Numbered from the stretch's first letter, positions 40,007 to 52,098 are shown. The stretch is DNA of 64,000 nucleotides from SHVO01 sp041905795 (GCA_041905795.1 JAYRKL010000002.1:62001-126000), one strand, 5' to 3'. Numbers and translations are program-made. Notes: generated from the letters alone by a model not told the origin.

Positions 40007-40917
40007 TCGCGTTCGCGCAGAACCTGATCGACGCGCTGTCGCTCGGCAGTCTTTACGCCTTGGTGGCCCTGGGCATCGGGTTGCTGTTCGGAATCCTGCG
40101 GCTGATCAACCTCGCCCACGGCGATTTCATCACCGTCGGCGCCTATGCCCTGATCGTGCCGTCGACCGAGGCCGCGGCGCAGCTGGCCCTCGGCGGGTTC
40201 CATCCGCTCATCCTGGTGCCCAGCATCGCGCTGATCGTGGTGATCCTGGCGTTGCTCACCGACGCCCTGGTGTTCCGCCCGCTGCGGCGCGCGCCGCAAC
40301 CGTCCCTGATGATCGCGTCGTTTGCGGTGAGCTACATCATCCAGAACGGCCTGATCCTGGTCTACGGCGCCCGGCCCAAGAACCTGAATCTGTGGCCGGC
40401 GCTCACCGGGCAGATCTCCCTGGGCGAACTGCGGGTGCCGGCGCTGCAAGTCGTCACCATCGTCACGACCCTCGCGCTCATGACCGCGCTGGCCCTGTTC
40501 CTGAAGCGCACCTCCTGGGGCGTGCAGATGCGCGCCGCCGCCGAGGATTTCCGCATGGCGCGCTATCTCGGGGTGCGCGGCAACCTGGTCATCGGCATGG
40601 CGTTTGCGATCAGCGGCGCCCTGGCGGCGGCGGTGTCGCTGCTGTTCCTGTGCCAGACCGGATCGCTGGAAACCGGCCTCGGTGTGCCGTTGGCGCTGTT
40701 CGGCCTGGTGGCGGTGGTGATCGGCGGCATGGGCAGCCTCCCGGGCGCCGTGGCGGGCGGCTTCCTGGTGGGGTTCATCGTCACGCTGCTCCAGGCCTAT
40801 CTGCCGGCGGAGCTGCGCTCCTTCCGCGACGCCTTCGCCTTCGCCTTCGTCATCGTCATCCTGCTGTGGCGTCCCGCCGGGCTGATCCGCGCCAAAGCCT
40901 TCGATCAGCGGGTTTGA
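40003..40917 (+). CDS. LivH-type ABC transporter permease
   Basis: 304 residues, about eight membrane helices, with the LivH start pattern LIDALSLGSLYALVALGIGLLFGILRLINLAHGDFITVGAY. The conserved cytoplasmic loop RAAAEDFRMARYLGV contacts the ATPases. LivH and LivM permeases form the translocation path of HAAT-family importers. Gap to the LivM gene is 1 bp. Confidence 0.9.
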   Translation: MIAFAQNLIDALSLGSLYALVALGIGLLFGILRLINLAHGDFITVGAYALIVPSTEAAAQLALGGFHPLILVPSIALIVVILALLTDALVFRPLRRAPQPSLMIASFAVSYIIQNGLILVYGARPKNLNLWPALTGQISLGELRVPALQVVTIVTTLALMTALALFLKRTSWGVQMRAAAEDFRMARYLGVRGNLVIGMAFAISGALAAAVSLLFLCQTGSLETGLGVPLALFGLVAVVIGGMGSLPGAVAGGFLVGFIVTLLQAYLPAELRSFRDAFAFAFVIVILLWRPAGLIRAKAFDQRV

Positions 40918-40918
40918 A

Positions 40919-41926
40919 ATGGTGCGGTTTCAAACACCCCTTCTGCTGATCCTGGGCATGACTCTGCTGGTGGGCGCGGCATCGCTCATCGGCAGCGAGC
41001 AGCTCAACTTCACCCTCACCGAAATGCTGATCCGCATGGTGGTGGTGATCGGCCTTTATCTGTTCGTCGGCAATTCCGGCGTCATGTCCTTCGGCCATAT
41101 CGGGTTCATGAGTATCGGCGCCTACGCCGCCGCCTGGATGACCCTGCCGCCGGAATGGAAGCAGGTGATGCTCACCGGCCTGCCGGCGATGCTCCAGGAG
41201 AATACCTATTCCTTTGCGGCGGCGGTGTTGTGGTCCGGGCTCATGGCCGCGGCCGTGGCGCTGTTCCTGGGTGCCGCCATCATGCGGCTTTCGGGTTTGG
41301 CGGCGTCCATCGCCACCTTCGCCTTCCTGGCCATCGTGTTCTCGGTGTACTCGAATTGGGAAAGCGTCACCGGCGGCACCAGCTCGGTCATCGGCATTCC
41401 GACGGTGGTGGGGCCGTGGATCGCCCTGGGCTTCGTCTGCGCGGCCATCGTCGCGGCCTACGCCTTCCAGGTGTCGCGCCTCGGCCTGATGTTGCGGGCG
41501 TCGCGCGATGACGACGTGGCCGCCGCGTCTTCGGGCGTCGAGATGCAGCGCGTGCGCCTGGCCGCGTTCGTCGCCAGCGCCTTCCTGGTGGGCGTGGGCG
41601 GGGCGCTTTACGCCCATTTCCTCGGCGTGTTGACCACCGACGCCTTCTATCTCGCGCTGTCCTTCGTCACCCTCGCCATGCTGGTGGTGGGCGGGCTCAA
41701 TTCCCTGACCGGGGCGGTCGTCGGCACGTTGGCGGTCACGGCGATCGTCGAGGTCTTGCGGGCGCTCGAACGCGGCCTGGATGCGGGCGGGACCCACCTG
41801 GCGCTGCCGCGGGGAACGCAGGAAATCGGCCTGGGACTGGCGCTCGCGCTGGTCCTGATCTTCCGGCCCGCCGGCTTGAGCGGCGGACGGGAGCTGCGCT
41901 GGCCTATGCGGGGGAGAGGGATATGA
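40919..41926 (+). CDS. LivM-type ABC transporter permease
   Basis: 335 residues with around nine helices. The family block YLFVGNSGVMSFGHIGFMSIGAYAAAWM and the ATPase-contact loop LRASRDDDVAAASSGVEMQRVRLAAFVASAF are clear. It partners the LivH-type permease. Stop overlaps the EamA gene start by 4 bp (ATGA), so that gene belongs to the same transcript. Confidence 0.9.
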   Translation: MVRFQTPLLLILGMTLLVGAASLIGSEQLNFTLTEMLIRMVVVIGLYLFVGNSGVMSFGHIGFMSIGAYAAAWMTLPPEWKQVMLTGLPAMLQENTYSFAAAVLWSGLMAAAVALFLGAAIMRLSGLAASIATFAFLAIVFSVYSNWESVTGGTSSVIGIPTVVGPWIALGFVCAAIVAAYAFQVSRLGLMLRASRDDDVAAASSGVEMQRVRLAAFVASAFLVGVGGALYAHFLGVLTTDAFYLALSFVTLAMLVVGGLNSLTGAVVGTLAVTAIVEVLRALERGLDAGGTHLALPRGTQEIGLGLALALVLIFRPAGLSGGRELRWPMRGRGI

Positions 41927-42360
41927 AAACGCTGTTCTCGAACTGGCAGGTGTGGGCGGCGGCGTCGGCGGCGTTCGCCGCGCTGACAGCGATCTTCGGC
42001 AAGATCGGGGTCGAGGCGATCGATTCCAACTTCGCCACCCTGATCCGCACCGTCCTGATCCTGGCGGTGACGGCGGCGGTCGTGGTCGGCTTCAAATCCT
42101 ACCAGCCGCTGGGCGAGATCCCGGCGCGCACTTATATATTCCTGGCGCTGTCGGCGCTGGCCACCGGCGCGTCGTGGCTGTGCTACTACAAGGCCTTGCA
42201 GCTTGGCCCCGCCGCCGGGGTCGTCACCCTCGACAAGACCAGCGTGGTGCTGGTGGCGGTGATCGCCGCCCTGTTCCTGGGCGAGAACCTCACTGCGCAG
42301 GGCTGGATCGGCGTGGTACTCATGACCGCGGGCGCCGTTCTGGTGGGGCTCAAGCACTGA
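41923..42360 (+). CDS. half-size EamA/DMT-type permease
   Basis: 145 residues with five hydrophobic helices and one EamA domain (ASWLCYYKALQLGPAAGVVTLDKTSVVLVAVIAALFLGE). Most EamA transporters have two such domains and ten helices; half-size forms act as dimers. Translationally coupled to the livM-type gene, which is an unusual place for it. It might export a product of the hydantoin pathway, but that is inference. Confidence 0.8.
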   Translation: MKTLFSNWQVWAAASAAFAALTAIFGKIGVEAIDSNFATLIRTVLILAVTAAVVVGFKSYQPLGEIPARTYIFLALSALATGASWLCYYKALQLGPAAGVVTLDKTSVVLVAVIAALFLGENLTAQGWIGVVLMTAGAVLVGLKH

Positions 42361-42370
42361 GGGAAGACAT

Positions 42371-43474
42371 ATGCGTCGCAGAGAGTTCCTCGCTGGCGGG
42401 CTCGCGCTGCCGCTGCTCGCGGCCGCGCAAGCCCCGCGCCGGCCGCTGCGCGTCGTGCTCATGGGCCAGGCCCTGCTGCAGCACAATCTCACCGACGAAC
42501 AATGGCCGGCGGCCGGCAAGTTCCGCGCGTTTTTCTCCGGCGCCGACGCGGTGTTCACCGACCTCGAGACCGCCATCAAGGGCCCCAATTCCAACACCGC
42601 CCTGCGCCAGGGCACCTTCCTGCACGCCGCCGACGCGCGCATCATCGACCGCCTCGCCAATGTCGGCGTCAACCTGTTCGCCACCTCCAACAACCACGCC
42701 TTCGATTTCGCCGAGGGCGGCATCAAGGATGCCATCGACGCCCTGGATGCGCGCCGGCTGTCCCACGCCGGCACCGGCCTGGACCTCGCCAGGGCCGCGG
42801 CACCCGGCTATCGCACGACCGAGGCCGGCGTGGTTGCGTTGGTGGGCATGGCGTCCGGCGCCATCGCCGCCGGCGGCATGGCCGGACCCGGCAAACCCGG
42901 CGTCAACGAGGTGCGCCGGGATGCCGCCGGCGCGCTCAACGAGTCGGATGTCGGCCGCTACCTGGCGTCCATCAAGGAGGCCGCGGCCAAGGCCGATATC
43001 GTCATCGCCTATCAGCACAATCACTATTGGGAAAAGGACATGGCCGACACCCCGCCCTGGCAGCGCGCGCTGGCGCGCCGGGCGATCGATGCGGGAGCGT
43101 CGATCTTCGCCGCCCACGGCGCGCCGCTGCTGCACGGCATCGAGATCTACAGGGGCAAGCCGATCTTCTACGACCTGGGCGGGCTGTTCTTCCAGACCGT
43201 CACCAAGCCGGGCTACTACCCCAACGAGGTCTGGCAGAGCCTGGTGGTGGATTGCCGCTGCACCAGGGCCGGGTTCGACCGGATCTCGCTGACGGCGGTG
43301 CAGCTCAACGACACCGGCACCGGCGGGCCCGGCGATATGACCACCCGCGGCATGCCGCGCCTGGCGGAGGGTGCCGAGGGCAAACCCGTCCTGGAACGCG
43401 TCGCGCGCCTGTCCGGGACCTACGGAACGAAATTCACCTTCACGCCGCGCGGCGCGGATATCGTCATCGGCTAA
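42371..43474 (+). CDS. CapA-family protein with Tat signal
   Basis: 367 residues beginning MRRREFLAGGLALPLLAAA, a twin-arginine signal. The CapA (poly-gamma-glutamate synthesis accessory, metallophosphatase-like) motifs are visible: DAVFTDLETAI, VNLFATSNNHAFDFAEGGI, IVIAYQHNHYW and IFAAHGAPLLHGIEIYRGKPIFYDLGG. Substrate unknown; stand-alone CapA homologues may be periplasmic phosphodiesterases or amide ligase-related. It follows the EamA gene after 10 bp and may be the last gene of the transporter operon. Its stop overlaps that of the convergent methyltransferase gene. Confidence 0.82.
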   Translation: MRRREFLAGGLALPLLAAAQAPRRPLRVVLMGQALLQHNLTDEQWPAAGKFRAFFSGADAVFTDLETAIKGPNSNTALRQGTFLHAADARIIDRLANVGVNLFATSNNHAFDFAEGGIKDAIDALDARRLSHAGTGLDLARAAAPGYRTTEAGVVALVGMASGAIAAGGMAGPGKPGVNEVRRDAAGALNESDVGRYLASIKEAAAKADIVIAYQHNHYWEKDMADTPPWQRALARRAIDAGASIFAAHGAPLLHGIEIYRGKPIFYDLGGLFFQTVTKPGYYPNEVWQSLVVDCRCTRAGFDRISLTAVQLNDTGTGGPGDMTTRGMPRLAEGAEGKPVLERVARLSGTYGTKFTFTPRGADIVIG

Positions 43475-44286
43475 AGTACGGCGAAGACGTCGCGGTGGCC
43501 GATGGTGAGGCGCGTGGGCGCGGCGAGCCGGTCCGCCAGCCATCGCTCGGCGGTGGCAAGGCCGGTTTCCCGTGCGGCGCCGGCGATGCCGCCGAGGAGT
43601 TCCCGCAGCAACTCCGGCGATCCCCGGTCGATGACCCAAGGGCTGTCGCCGCATTCCAGCGTGTAACCCGCGTTCCTCAGCGAGAGTTCGAGATACGCCG
43701 CCGCGCCGGCGCCGGCCGAAGGGCCGAAGCCCTTGTCGCCGCCCTGGTGCTGGCGGAAGGCATCGAACACCGGCGCGTCCAGTTCATGCGCCGGCTCCGC
43801 GGCCATGACGCCGTCGACCGTGAGCGTGATCAGCGCCGGCAGCTTGCGCTCCGAGAGGCGCGCGACGAAGCCGTCGATCCAGGCGTGGGACGGCAGATCG
43901 AGCAAGGCCGAGGCGGTCACCAGTTCGGTGCCGGCGGGCCAGGGCGCCGGATCGGCGGCGAAGTCCTGATGCAATGTCCTGAGGCCGATGCGGCGGTCGC
44001 CGCGATGGATGACCTGTCGATCACCGCCGTCTGCCCAGGCGCTCAGCGCGGTCACGGCACACGCCAGGTTGCGCGGGTCGTGGTCCACCAGGATCCAATC
44101 CTGGCGTTTCGGCAGGAGGTCGGCGAAGGCGCGCACCGCGGCGCCGGTGCCGGCACCCATGTCGCAGATCACCAGGGAGTCATGGTCCTTGAAGGCGCGC
44201 GCGAACGACGCGAGCACCTTTGCATTGCGCGCGGCCTTGTCCGCCGGCTCGCGCAGCGCCAGCCATTCGGGAGAGAACCCAGTCAT
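43471..44286 (-). CDS. class I SAM-dependent methyltransferase
   Basis: 271 residues. VICDMGAGTGAAVRAFADLL (SAM loop), WILVDHDPRNL (acidic ribose contact) and LVTASALLDLPSHAWIDGFV follow the usual order. Start ATG 44286 is preferred to the frame opening at 44331, because the conserved part begins MTGFSPEWLALREPADKAARN. It resembles methyltransferases encoded beside 6-pyruvoyl-tetrahydropterin synthase-like genes in Alphaproteobacteria, but no such neighbour is here. Substrate unknown. Confidence 0.75.
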   Translation of the reverse strand: MTGFSPEWLALREPADKAARNAKVLASFARAFKDHDSLVICDMGAGTGAAVRAFADLLPKRQDWILVDHDPRNLACAVTALSAWADGGDRQVIHRGDRRIGLRTLHQDFAADPAPWPAGTELVTASALLDLPSHAWIDGFVARLSERKLPALITLTVDGVMAAEPAHELDAPVFDAFRQHQGGDKGFGPSAGAGAAAYLELSLRNAGYTLECGDSPWVIDRGSPELLRELLGGIAGAARETGLATAERWLADRLAAPTRLTIGHRDVFAVL

Positions 44287-44346
44287 GGCGGGCAGTCTAT
44301 CATTTTCCCCCCGCTGTTGCGGTGCGGGCATTTTGCCGGTGGAGAG

Positions 44347-44622
44347 TCAGTCAGTGTCCGCAGGGGTGCACTGTCGGCGCGGAAACCTCCGCACATCACC
44401 CATTGAGGCGGCGGTGGCGGCATTGGCACGCGGCTTGCTCTTCAGCAGGGACCGGGGCGGTCCTCGGCGTGGCCGCGCTCCCCTCCCTCCCTCCCTCGCG
44501 GTCCGCCGGGGGCCAACCCGGACGATGTTCCACGGCCGAACGCGGATGCCCATCGCCGCCAGGACGGCACGGAGCTTGTTCTGATCCTCAAACTCGGCCA
44601 GGAGTTCGCCCAGGGTGTTCAT
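44347..44622 (-). CDS. hypothetical small protein at the end of the nar operon
   Basis: 91 codons, start ATG 44622 overlapping the PPIase stop (ATGA). The first 30 residues (LGELLAEFEDQNKLRAVLAA) look like a real amphipathic helix, but after about residue 35 the product becomes Arg/Pro-rich and low in complexity, suggesting a frameshift or a degraded gene with read-through. Might be a remnant of a short nar-operon gene. No family recognised. Confidence 0.35.
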   Translation of the reverse strand: MNTLGELLAEFEDQNKLRAVLAAMGIRVRPWNIVRVGPRRTAREGGRGARPRRGPPRSLLKSKPRANAATAASMGDVRRFPRRQCTPADTD

Positions 44623-45419
44623 GCGACCGTTGACGTCTCGGGGGTCATGGTGACGCCTTCAATCACGGCCGCGGCCACCAGGTTTTGGATATAGCGCGCC
44701 ACCTCCCGGCGCCAGGAACGTTCGGAGAGGAATGCGGCGATCTGGTCGCGCACGTAGTCGAAAGGCAGAATCTCTCCAAGGGCGCGGGCGTCGAGTTTGA
44801 CGACATGGGCTCCAAAGCGGGTTTTGACCGGAGACGCCGCAATCTGGCCTTCGCTCAGGGTATAGAGGGCCTGTTCAAACTCGGAAACCAGTTCGCCCCG
44901 GAGAATCTGCCCGAGGCGCCCGCCATTGGCGCGGGAGTCGCAATCCGATTTTTCTCGCGCGATCGCCTCGAATTTCCAAGGGGCGTCCTTGAGTTCGGCG
45001 ATGGCGGCCTCGGCGCGCTGCACCGCTTCCGTATAGCCCGCCGTGTCATGCGGATGGGCCGAGAACAGAATATGGGAAGCCTCGAACAAATCCGGTCCAC
45101 GAAACCGTGTTGTATTTGCCGCGTAGTATGCGCGGCATTCGTCCTCGCCAGCTTCCGAAATCGGCACAGCCGTTTCCATCAGCGCCCGGATGCGGGCCTC
45201 GTCGTCGAGTTCGCGTTTGCCGGGAGCAACCATCTCGGGCCGGGCAACGACGGCCCGGCTGTTGGCTTCCTCGAGCAGCAGCGTGCGGACGATGATCGCG
45301 CGCGCCGCGGCGGCAAAGGCGTCGGCCGGCGTGCCGGCGGGATGGTGCTGCGCCTCGGCCGCGATCATTTGCGGCGGCAATACCACGCCATTGAGTTTGA
45401 TCGGACTACGCGGGGCCAT
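44619..45419 (-). CDS. parvulin-type peptidyl-prolyl isomerase of the nar operon
   Basis: 266 residues. An N-terminal SurA/NifM-like helical part (PPQMIAAEAQHHPAG, AAAARAIIVRTLLLEEA) is followed by a rotamase domain: EASHILFSAHPHD, FEAIAREKSDCDSRANGGRLGQILRGELVSEFEQAL and PVKTRFGAHVVKLD. No signal peptide, so it is cytoplasmic. A PPIase gene directly after narI is also found in pseudomonads (narK1K2GHJI-PPIase), where it is thought to assist enzyme assembly. 9 bp separate it from narI. Confidence 0.85.
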   Translation of the reverse strand: MAPRSPIKLNGVVLPPQMIAAEAQHHPAGTPADAFAAAARAIIVRTLLLEEANSRAVVARPEMVAPGKRELDDEARIRALMETAVPISEAGEDECRAYYAANTTRFRGPDLFEASHILFSAHPHDTAGYTEAVQRAEAAIAELKDAPWKFEAIAREKSDCDSRANGGRLGQILRGELVSEFEQALYTLSEGQIAASPVKTRFGAHVVKLDARALGEILPFDYVRDQIAAFLSERSWRREVARYIQNLVAAAVIEGVTMTPETSTVA

Positions 45420-45428
45420 CTTCTGCTC

Positions 45429-46112
45429 CTAGCGCACTCTGACGACCTGGTAGCCGCGCCGGCTGAGATACCAGATGGGGGCGCTCCAGATATGCACCAG
45501 GCGGGTGAACGGAAAGATCAGAAAGATCGTCATTCCGAGCACAAGGTGAACCTTGAAGATCGGCGCTACGGCGGCGGCAAAATCCGCGGCACCCGGCCGG
45601 AACGTGACGACGTGCTGCGCCCAGCTCATGAGCCGGACCATCTCGCTGCCGTCGAGATGATCGAGCGACACGGCAATCGACCCCAACCCCAGGGCGAGCT
45701 GTACGAAGAGGATCAGCAACACGGCGATATCGCCGAAAGAAGACGTGGTTCGGATGCGCACATCAAACAGGCGTCTGTGGAGCAGCATGACGAGGCCCGT
45801 CATGCAGAACGCGCCGGCCGTGCCGCCGACCACGACGGCAATCAGCTGCTTGGCGCCGTGTGATATGCCGACCGCGTCGAAGAACGTCACGGGCGTCAGG
45901 AGGCCGCCCAGGTGTCCAAAGAAAATGATGAGAATGCCGGCGTGGAACAGGTTGCTCCCCCAGATGAGCTGACGCCGACGCAGGAGCTGGCTCGACTGAC
46001 TCCGCCAAGAATACTGCTCGCGGTCGAACCGAATGACGCTGCCGACCAAAAAGACGGTGAGACAGATGTAAGGATAGATCCCAAAGAGAAAGGTATTGGC
46101 CCAGTCGGTCAT
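45429..46112 (-). CDS. narI: respiratory nitrate reductase gamma subunit (cytochrome b)
   Basis: 227 residues with five membrane helices. It begins MTDWANTFLFGIYPYICLTVFLVGSVIRFDREQYSWRS, the conserved NarI start. Histidines in NLFHAGILIIFFGHLGG and KVHLVLGMTIFLIFPFTRLVHIW coordinate two b haems that take electrons from quinol on the periplasmic side to NarH. ATG 46112 overlaps the narJ stop by 4 bp; the longer frame is a shadow of narJ. Confidence 0.93.
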   Translation of the reverse strand: MTDWANTFLFGIYPYICLTVFLVGSVIRFDREQYSWRSQSSQLLRRRQLIWGSNLFHAGILIIFFGHLGGLLTPVTFFDAVGISHGAKQLIAVVVGGTAGAFCMTGLVMLLHRRLFDVRIRTTSSFGDIAVLLILFVQLALGLGSIAVSLDHLDGSEMVRLMSWAQHVVTFRPGAADFAAAVAPIFKVHLVLGMTIFLIFPFTRLVHIWSAPIWYLSRRGYQVVRVR

Positions 46113-46837
46113 TTCCGTGCTCCTGAGGTTTGAACTGCCGCCGGAAGCGAAGCCCCCATCCGCTGCACGATCTCGGCGGCGCGCGGGCATCCGCTGTCGT
46201 TTCCGCCGTCGTTTCCGCCCTGTGGCCCGAATCGGACTTCGGAGTCTTCCCACGCACGGTCGACGGCGCATGCGTCGTTGGGGTCTTCGACGTGACGCTC
46301 GCTCAAGGCGGCCAGGGCGTCGGCGTCAGGGGCTGAATGACTGAGTTCCACCAGAGCCTCCAAGATCGCGGCATATGTACTGTCGCGTTTGCGTAAGCGC
46401 TCACCGAGCGCACCCAGAATATGGTTGGTGTCCGCCAGCATCGATTGTGCCTCGCGCGGCGCGAGCGTCGCCAGGAATTCCAGGAATAGGGGGATGTAGT
46501 CCGGCAACTCGTTGGCGGAGAGATCGAGACCCGCACTGCGATAGCGCTCGAGGAGTGAGACCATGGCCTGACCGCGGTCCCGCGATTCCCCGTGCACGTG
46601 TTCGAAAAGGTGCAGCGACAGGGAGCGCGTGCGGTCGAAAAGATCGACATAGCGCGATTGCATGTCGAGAAGATCGAGCGTGCCGATCTCCCGCAAAAGG
46701 ACTGCGAGCTTCTTGATTTGAGATGCCGACAGCATCTTTTCGGCCTCAAGAGCTTCGATCAGGTCCTCGGCGGCGCCCTGGAGTTCCGGTGTCGGATAGC
46801 ACAGCATGGCGCTGAGGATCTTGTATGTGGCGATCAT
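46109..46837 (-). CDS. narJ: nitrate reductase assembly chaperone
   Basis: 242 residues starting MIATYKILSAMLCYPTPELQ, with the NarJ/TorD-family LFEHVHGESRDRGQAMVSLLERY and LPDYIPLFLEFLATL. It inserts the molybdenum cofactor and keeps NarGH from binding the membrane prematurely; not part of the final enzyme. The C-terminal 50 residues are Gly/Asn/Asp-rich and variable. The start ATG lies 1 bp after the narH stop. Confidence 0.93.
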   Translation of the reverse strand: MIATYKILSAMLCYPTPELQGAAEDLIEALEAEKMLSASQIKKLAVLLREIGTLDLLDMQSRYVDLFDRTRSLSLHLFEHVHGESRDRGQAMVSLLERYRSAGLDLSANELPDYIPLFLEFLATLAPREAQSMLADTNHILGALGERLRKRDSTYAAILEALVELSHSAPDADALAALSERHVEDPNDACAVDRAWEDSEVRFGPQGGNDGGNDSGCPRAAEIVQRMGASLPAAVQTSGARK

Positions 46838-46838
46838 G

Positions 46839-48358
<1,520 letters not shown>

Positions 48359-48362
<4 letters not shown>

Positions 48363-51300
48363 GACACGGCCTCCGCCTGGCTGACCGATCCGTCGAGCCA
48401 ATCGATCTTGGCTTGCTTGCGCACAATTACAAATTCATCGCGGTTTGAGCCGACGGTGCCGTAGTAATTGAAGCCGTAGCTCTGCTGGGCGTAACCGCCG
48501 ATCATATGCGTTGGCTTGAGGACGGTGCGGGTCACGGAATTGTGCACGCCGCCGCGCTGCCCCGTGACCTCCGAGCCCGGCATGTTCACGATCTTCTCCT
48601 GGGCGTGATACATCATCACCATGCCCTGCGGGACGCGCTGCGAGACGACGGCGCGCGCCACCAGGGCGCCGTTCAGGTTGTAGGCTTCGATCCAGTCGTT
48701 ATCGGCGATGCCGGCCCTCTGGGCGTCGATCTCGCTCATCCAAACGATTGGGCCGCCACGCGACAGGGTCAGCATTAAGAGATTGTCGGTATAGGTGGAG
48801 TGAATGCCCCATTTTTGATGGGGCGTGATGAAATTGAGCACGATCTGCGGGTTCCCGTTCTCCTTGGCCGCGATGATCGGCTTGATGGTCTTGGTGTCGA
48901 TTGGCGGCCGGTAGACGGCGAACTGCTCCCCAAACGCCGTCATCCAGGGGTGATCCTGGAAGAGCTGCTGCCGCCCCGTGAGCGTGCGCCATGGGATGAA
49001 CTCATGAACGTTGGTGTAGCCGGCGTTGTAGCAGACCTTCTCGGACTCAAGGCCCGACCAGGTCGGCGAGGATATGATCTTGCGCGGCTGGGCCTGGATG
49101 TCGCGGAAGCGGAGTTTTTCGTCTTCCTTGGAATGCGCAAGATGCTCATGGCCGCGTCCGGTAAACTGGCCGAGGGCCTTCCACGCTTTGACCGCGACCT
49201 CGCCATTGGTCTCCGGCGCGAGGGCCAGGATGACTTCGGTTGCGTCGATATCCGTCTCGATTTTGGGCAAGCCTTTGCTGACGCCCTCTTCGGTCACGAC
49301 GCCGTTCAGTTTCGCAAGGCCGGCGACCTCATGCTCGGTCTTCCAGGCAATGCCCTTGCCGCCATTGCCCAGCGACGTCATGAGCGGGCCAAGGGCCGTG
49401 AACCGCTTATAGACATTGGGGTAGTCGCGTTCGACGACGGTGACGTTCGCCATGGTCTTGCCGGGAACGGGCGCCGAGCCGTCCTTGCCCCAGTCCTGGA
49501 CGGCGAACGGCTGAGCCAACTCGCCGGGCGTGTCGTGGAGCAGCGGGACGAGCACCACGTCGCGCTCCTTGCCGAGAACCTCGGGAGCGATTTCGGAGAA
49601 TTTCTTGGCGAGGCCCTTGTAGATGTCCCAGTCGCTGCGGCTTTCCCAGACGGGATCGATCGCCGCACTCAAAGGATGGATGAAGGGATGCATGTCCGAG
49701 GTGTTGAGATCGTTCTTCTCGTACCAGGTCGCGGTCGGGAGCACGATGTCGGAGCAGAGACAGGTCGTCGACATGCGGAAGTCGAGGGTGACAAGGAGAT
49801 CGAGTTTGCCTTCCGGCGCATCGTCCCGCCACACGACTTCGGACGGTTTCTGTCCTCCGGTCGCGCCAAGATCCTTGCCTTGAACGCCATGGCTGGTTCC
49901 AAGCAGGTGCTTGAGGAAGTATTCGTGGCCCTTGCCGCTCGAGCCTAAGAGGTTGGAGCGCCAGACGAAGAGATTGCGCGGCCAATTGACCGGGTTGTCG
50001 GGGTCTTGGCAGGCAAGCTTCAGGCGTCCGGCGGCGAGTTCGTCGCGGACATAGTCCTTCGCTTCTTTACCGGCGGCGTCGGCGGCGCGGCCGACATCGA
50101 GGGGATTTGCCTGGAGTTGCGGCGCCGACGGCAGCCATCCCATGCGCTCGGCGCGTACATTGAAATCAACCACGCTGCCCAGCCACGCCGACTTGTCGGC
50201 CAGGGGCGAAATAATTTCATCAAGCGCCAGTGTTTCGTAGCGCCACTGGTCGGTGTGGGCGTACCAGTATGAAGTGGCATTCATCTGGCGCGGCGGCCTT
50301 GCCCAGTCGAGCGCGAAGGCAAGCGGCAGCCAGCCGGTCTGGGGCCGCAGTTTCTCCTGCCCGACGTAATGCGCCCAGCCGCCGCCTTCCTGGCCGACGC
50401 ACCCGCACATCACCAGGAGATTGATGATGCCGCGGTAGGTCATGTCCATGTGGTACCAGTGATTGATCCCGGCGCCGAGGATCACCATGGACTTGCCCTT
50501 GGTCTTCTCCGCGTTGCGCGCGAAGGCGCGGGCAACCGAAATCACGGAATCGGCTTTGACCCCGGTGATGCGCTCCTGCCAGGCGGGCGTGTAGGGAACG
50601 TCGTCGGCGAACGAGCGCGCGACATTCTCGCCGCCAAGACCGCGGTCTACACCGTAGTTGGCGCACAGAAGATCGAAGACGGTTGCGACATAGGTTTCGC
50701 CTTCGGCGAGGGGGACCGTGCGCACCGGGACGTTGCGCATCAGAATATCGCCGTGCTCGGTGCCGGTGAAGTAGTCGTGATGCCGGCCGCCGAAATAGGG
50801 GAACGCCACAGAAAGGACGTCCTCCCGGGCCGGAAGGGTGCTGAGCGCGAGTTCGCAAGCCGCACCGGCAGCTTTGGCTTCGAGATTCCACTTGCCGCTT
50901 TCGCCCCATCGGAATCCGATCGAGCCATTCGGGACGACGACATCGCCTCGCTCATCGAAGGCGACCGGCTTCCAAGCGGCATTGTTGGTTTGGCCGAGGG
51001 ATTCCGAGAAGTCGCTCGCTCTCAGAAATCGGTCGGGCACGTAGCGGCCGTTTTTCCGGACGAGGCGGACCAGGAACGGCATGTCGCTGTATTTGCGGCA
51101 GTAGTCGGTGAAATATGGCGTCTGGTTGTCGACGTGGAATTCCTTAAGGATGACGTGACCGAAGGCCATCGCCAGCGCGGAATCCGTGCCTTGTTTGGGG
51201 TGCAGCCACAGATCGCTGAACTTCGCCGCCTCGCTATAGTCGGGTGAAATCACCACACTCTTGGCGCCGCGGTAGCGCGCCTCGGTGTAGAAGTGGGCAT

Positions 51301-52087
51301 CGGGCGTGCGCGTTTGCGGGACGTTGGAGCCCCACAAGAGGAGGAAGCCGGCGTTGTACCAGTCGGCACTCTCCGGAACGTCGGTCTGTTCGCCCCAGGT
51401 CTGGGGTGAGGCGGGCGGAAGATCGCAGTACCAATCGTAGAAGCTCAAACACACGCCGCCGAGCAGCGATAGATAGCGTGTGCCCGCCGCGTAGGAGATC
51501 ATCGACATCGCCGGGATCGGCGAGAAGCCGGCAATGCGATCGGGACCGTATTTCTTGATCGTATAGGCATTGGAGGCGGCGATGATCTCATTGGCCTCAT
51601 CCCAGCCGAGCCGGACGAAGCCGCCGAGACCGCGCGTGGAGGTGTAGGCCTTGCGCTTTGCCGCGTCTTCGACGATGGAACGCCAGGCCGCGACAGGACT
51701 TAAGGTCGCACGCGCTTCCCGCCACAGCCGGATCAGGTTGGCGCGCACCATCGGATATTTCAGGCGATTGGCGCTGTAGAGATACCAGGAGTAACTCGCG
51801 CCGCGCGAGCACCCGCGCGGTTCATGATTGGGCAGCTCGGGCCGCGTGCGAGGATAGTCGGTCTGCTGTGTCTCCCATGTGACGATGCCGCCTTTGACGT
51901 AGATCTTCCAACTGCACGAGCCGGTGCAGTTCACGCCGTGGGTCGAGCGCACGATCTTGTCGTGCTGCCAACGCTTGCGATAGCCGTCTTCCCAGGCGCG
52001 GTCCTCGCCTGTGGCGATGCCGTGTCCCGCCGCGAATGGTTCGGTTTTTCTGCGAAAGAACGTCAGCCGGTCGAGAAGATGGCTCAT
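48359..52087 (-). CDS. narG: respiratory nitrate reductase alpha subunit (molybdopterin)
   Basis: 1242 residues, the normal length for NarG. The FS0 cluster ligands H50, C54, C58 (HGVNCTGSCSW) and C93 (PRGCSRG), and the molybdenum ligand D222 (WYCDLPPASPQTWGEQTDVPE), are all present. There is no Tat signal with a cleavable region, so the active site is cytoplasmic as in E. coli NarG. It reduces nitrate to nitrite and conserves energy through NarI. ATG 52087 gives MSHLLDRLTFFRRK; the much longer upstream frame overlaps narK antisense-like and is rejected. 11 bp separate it from narK. Confidence 0.96.
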
Positions 52088-52098
52088 ATCGACTCTCC

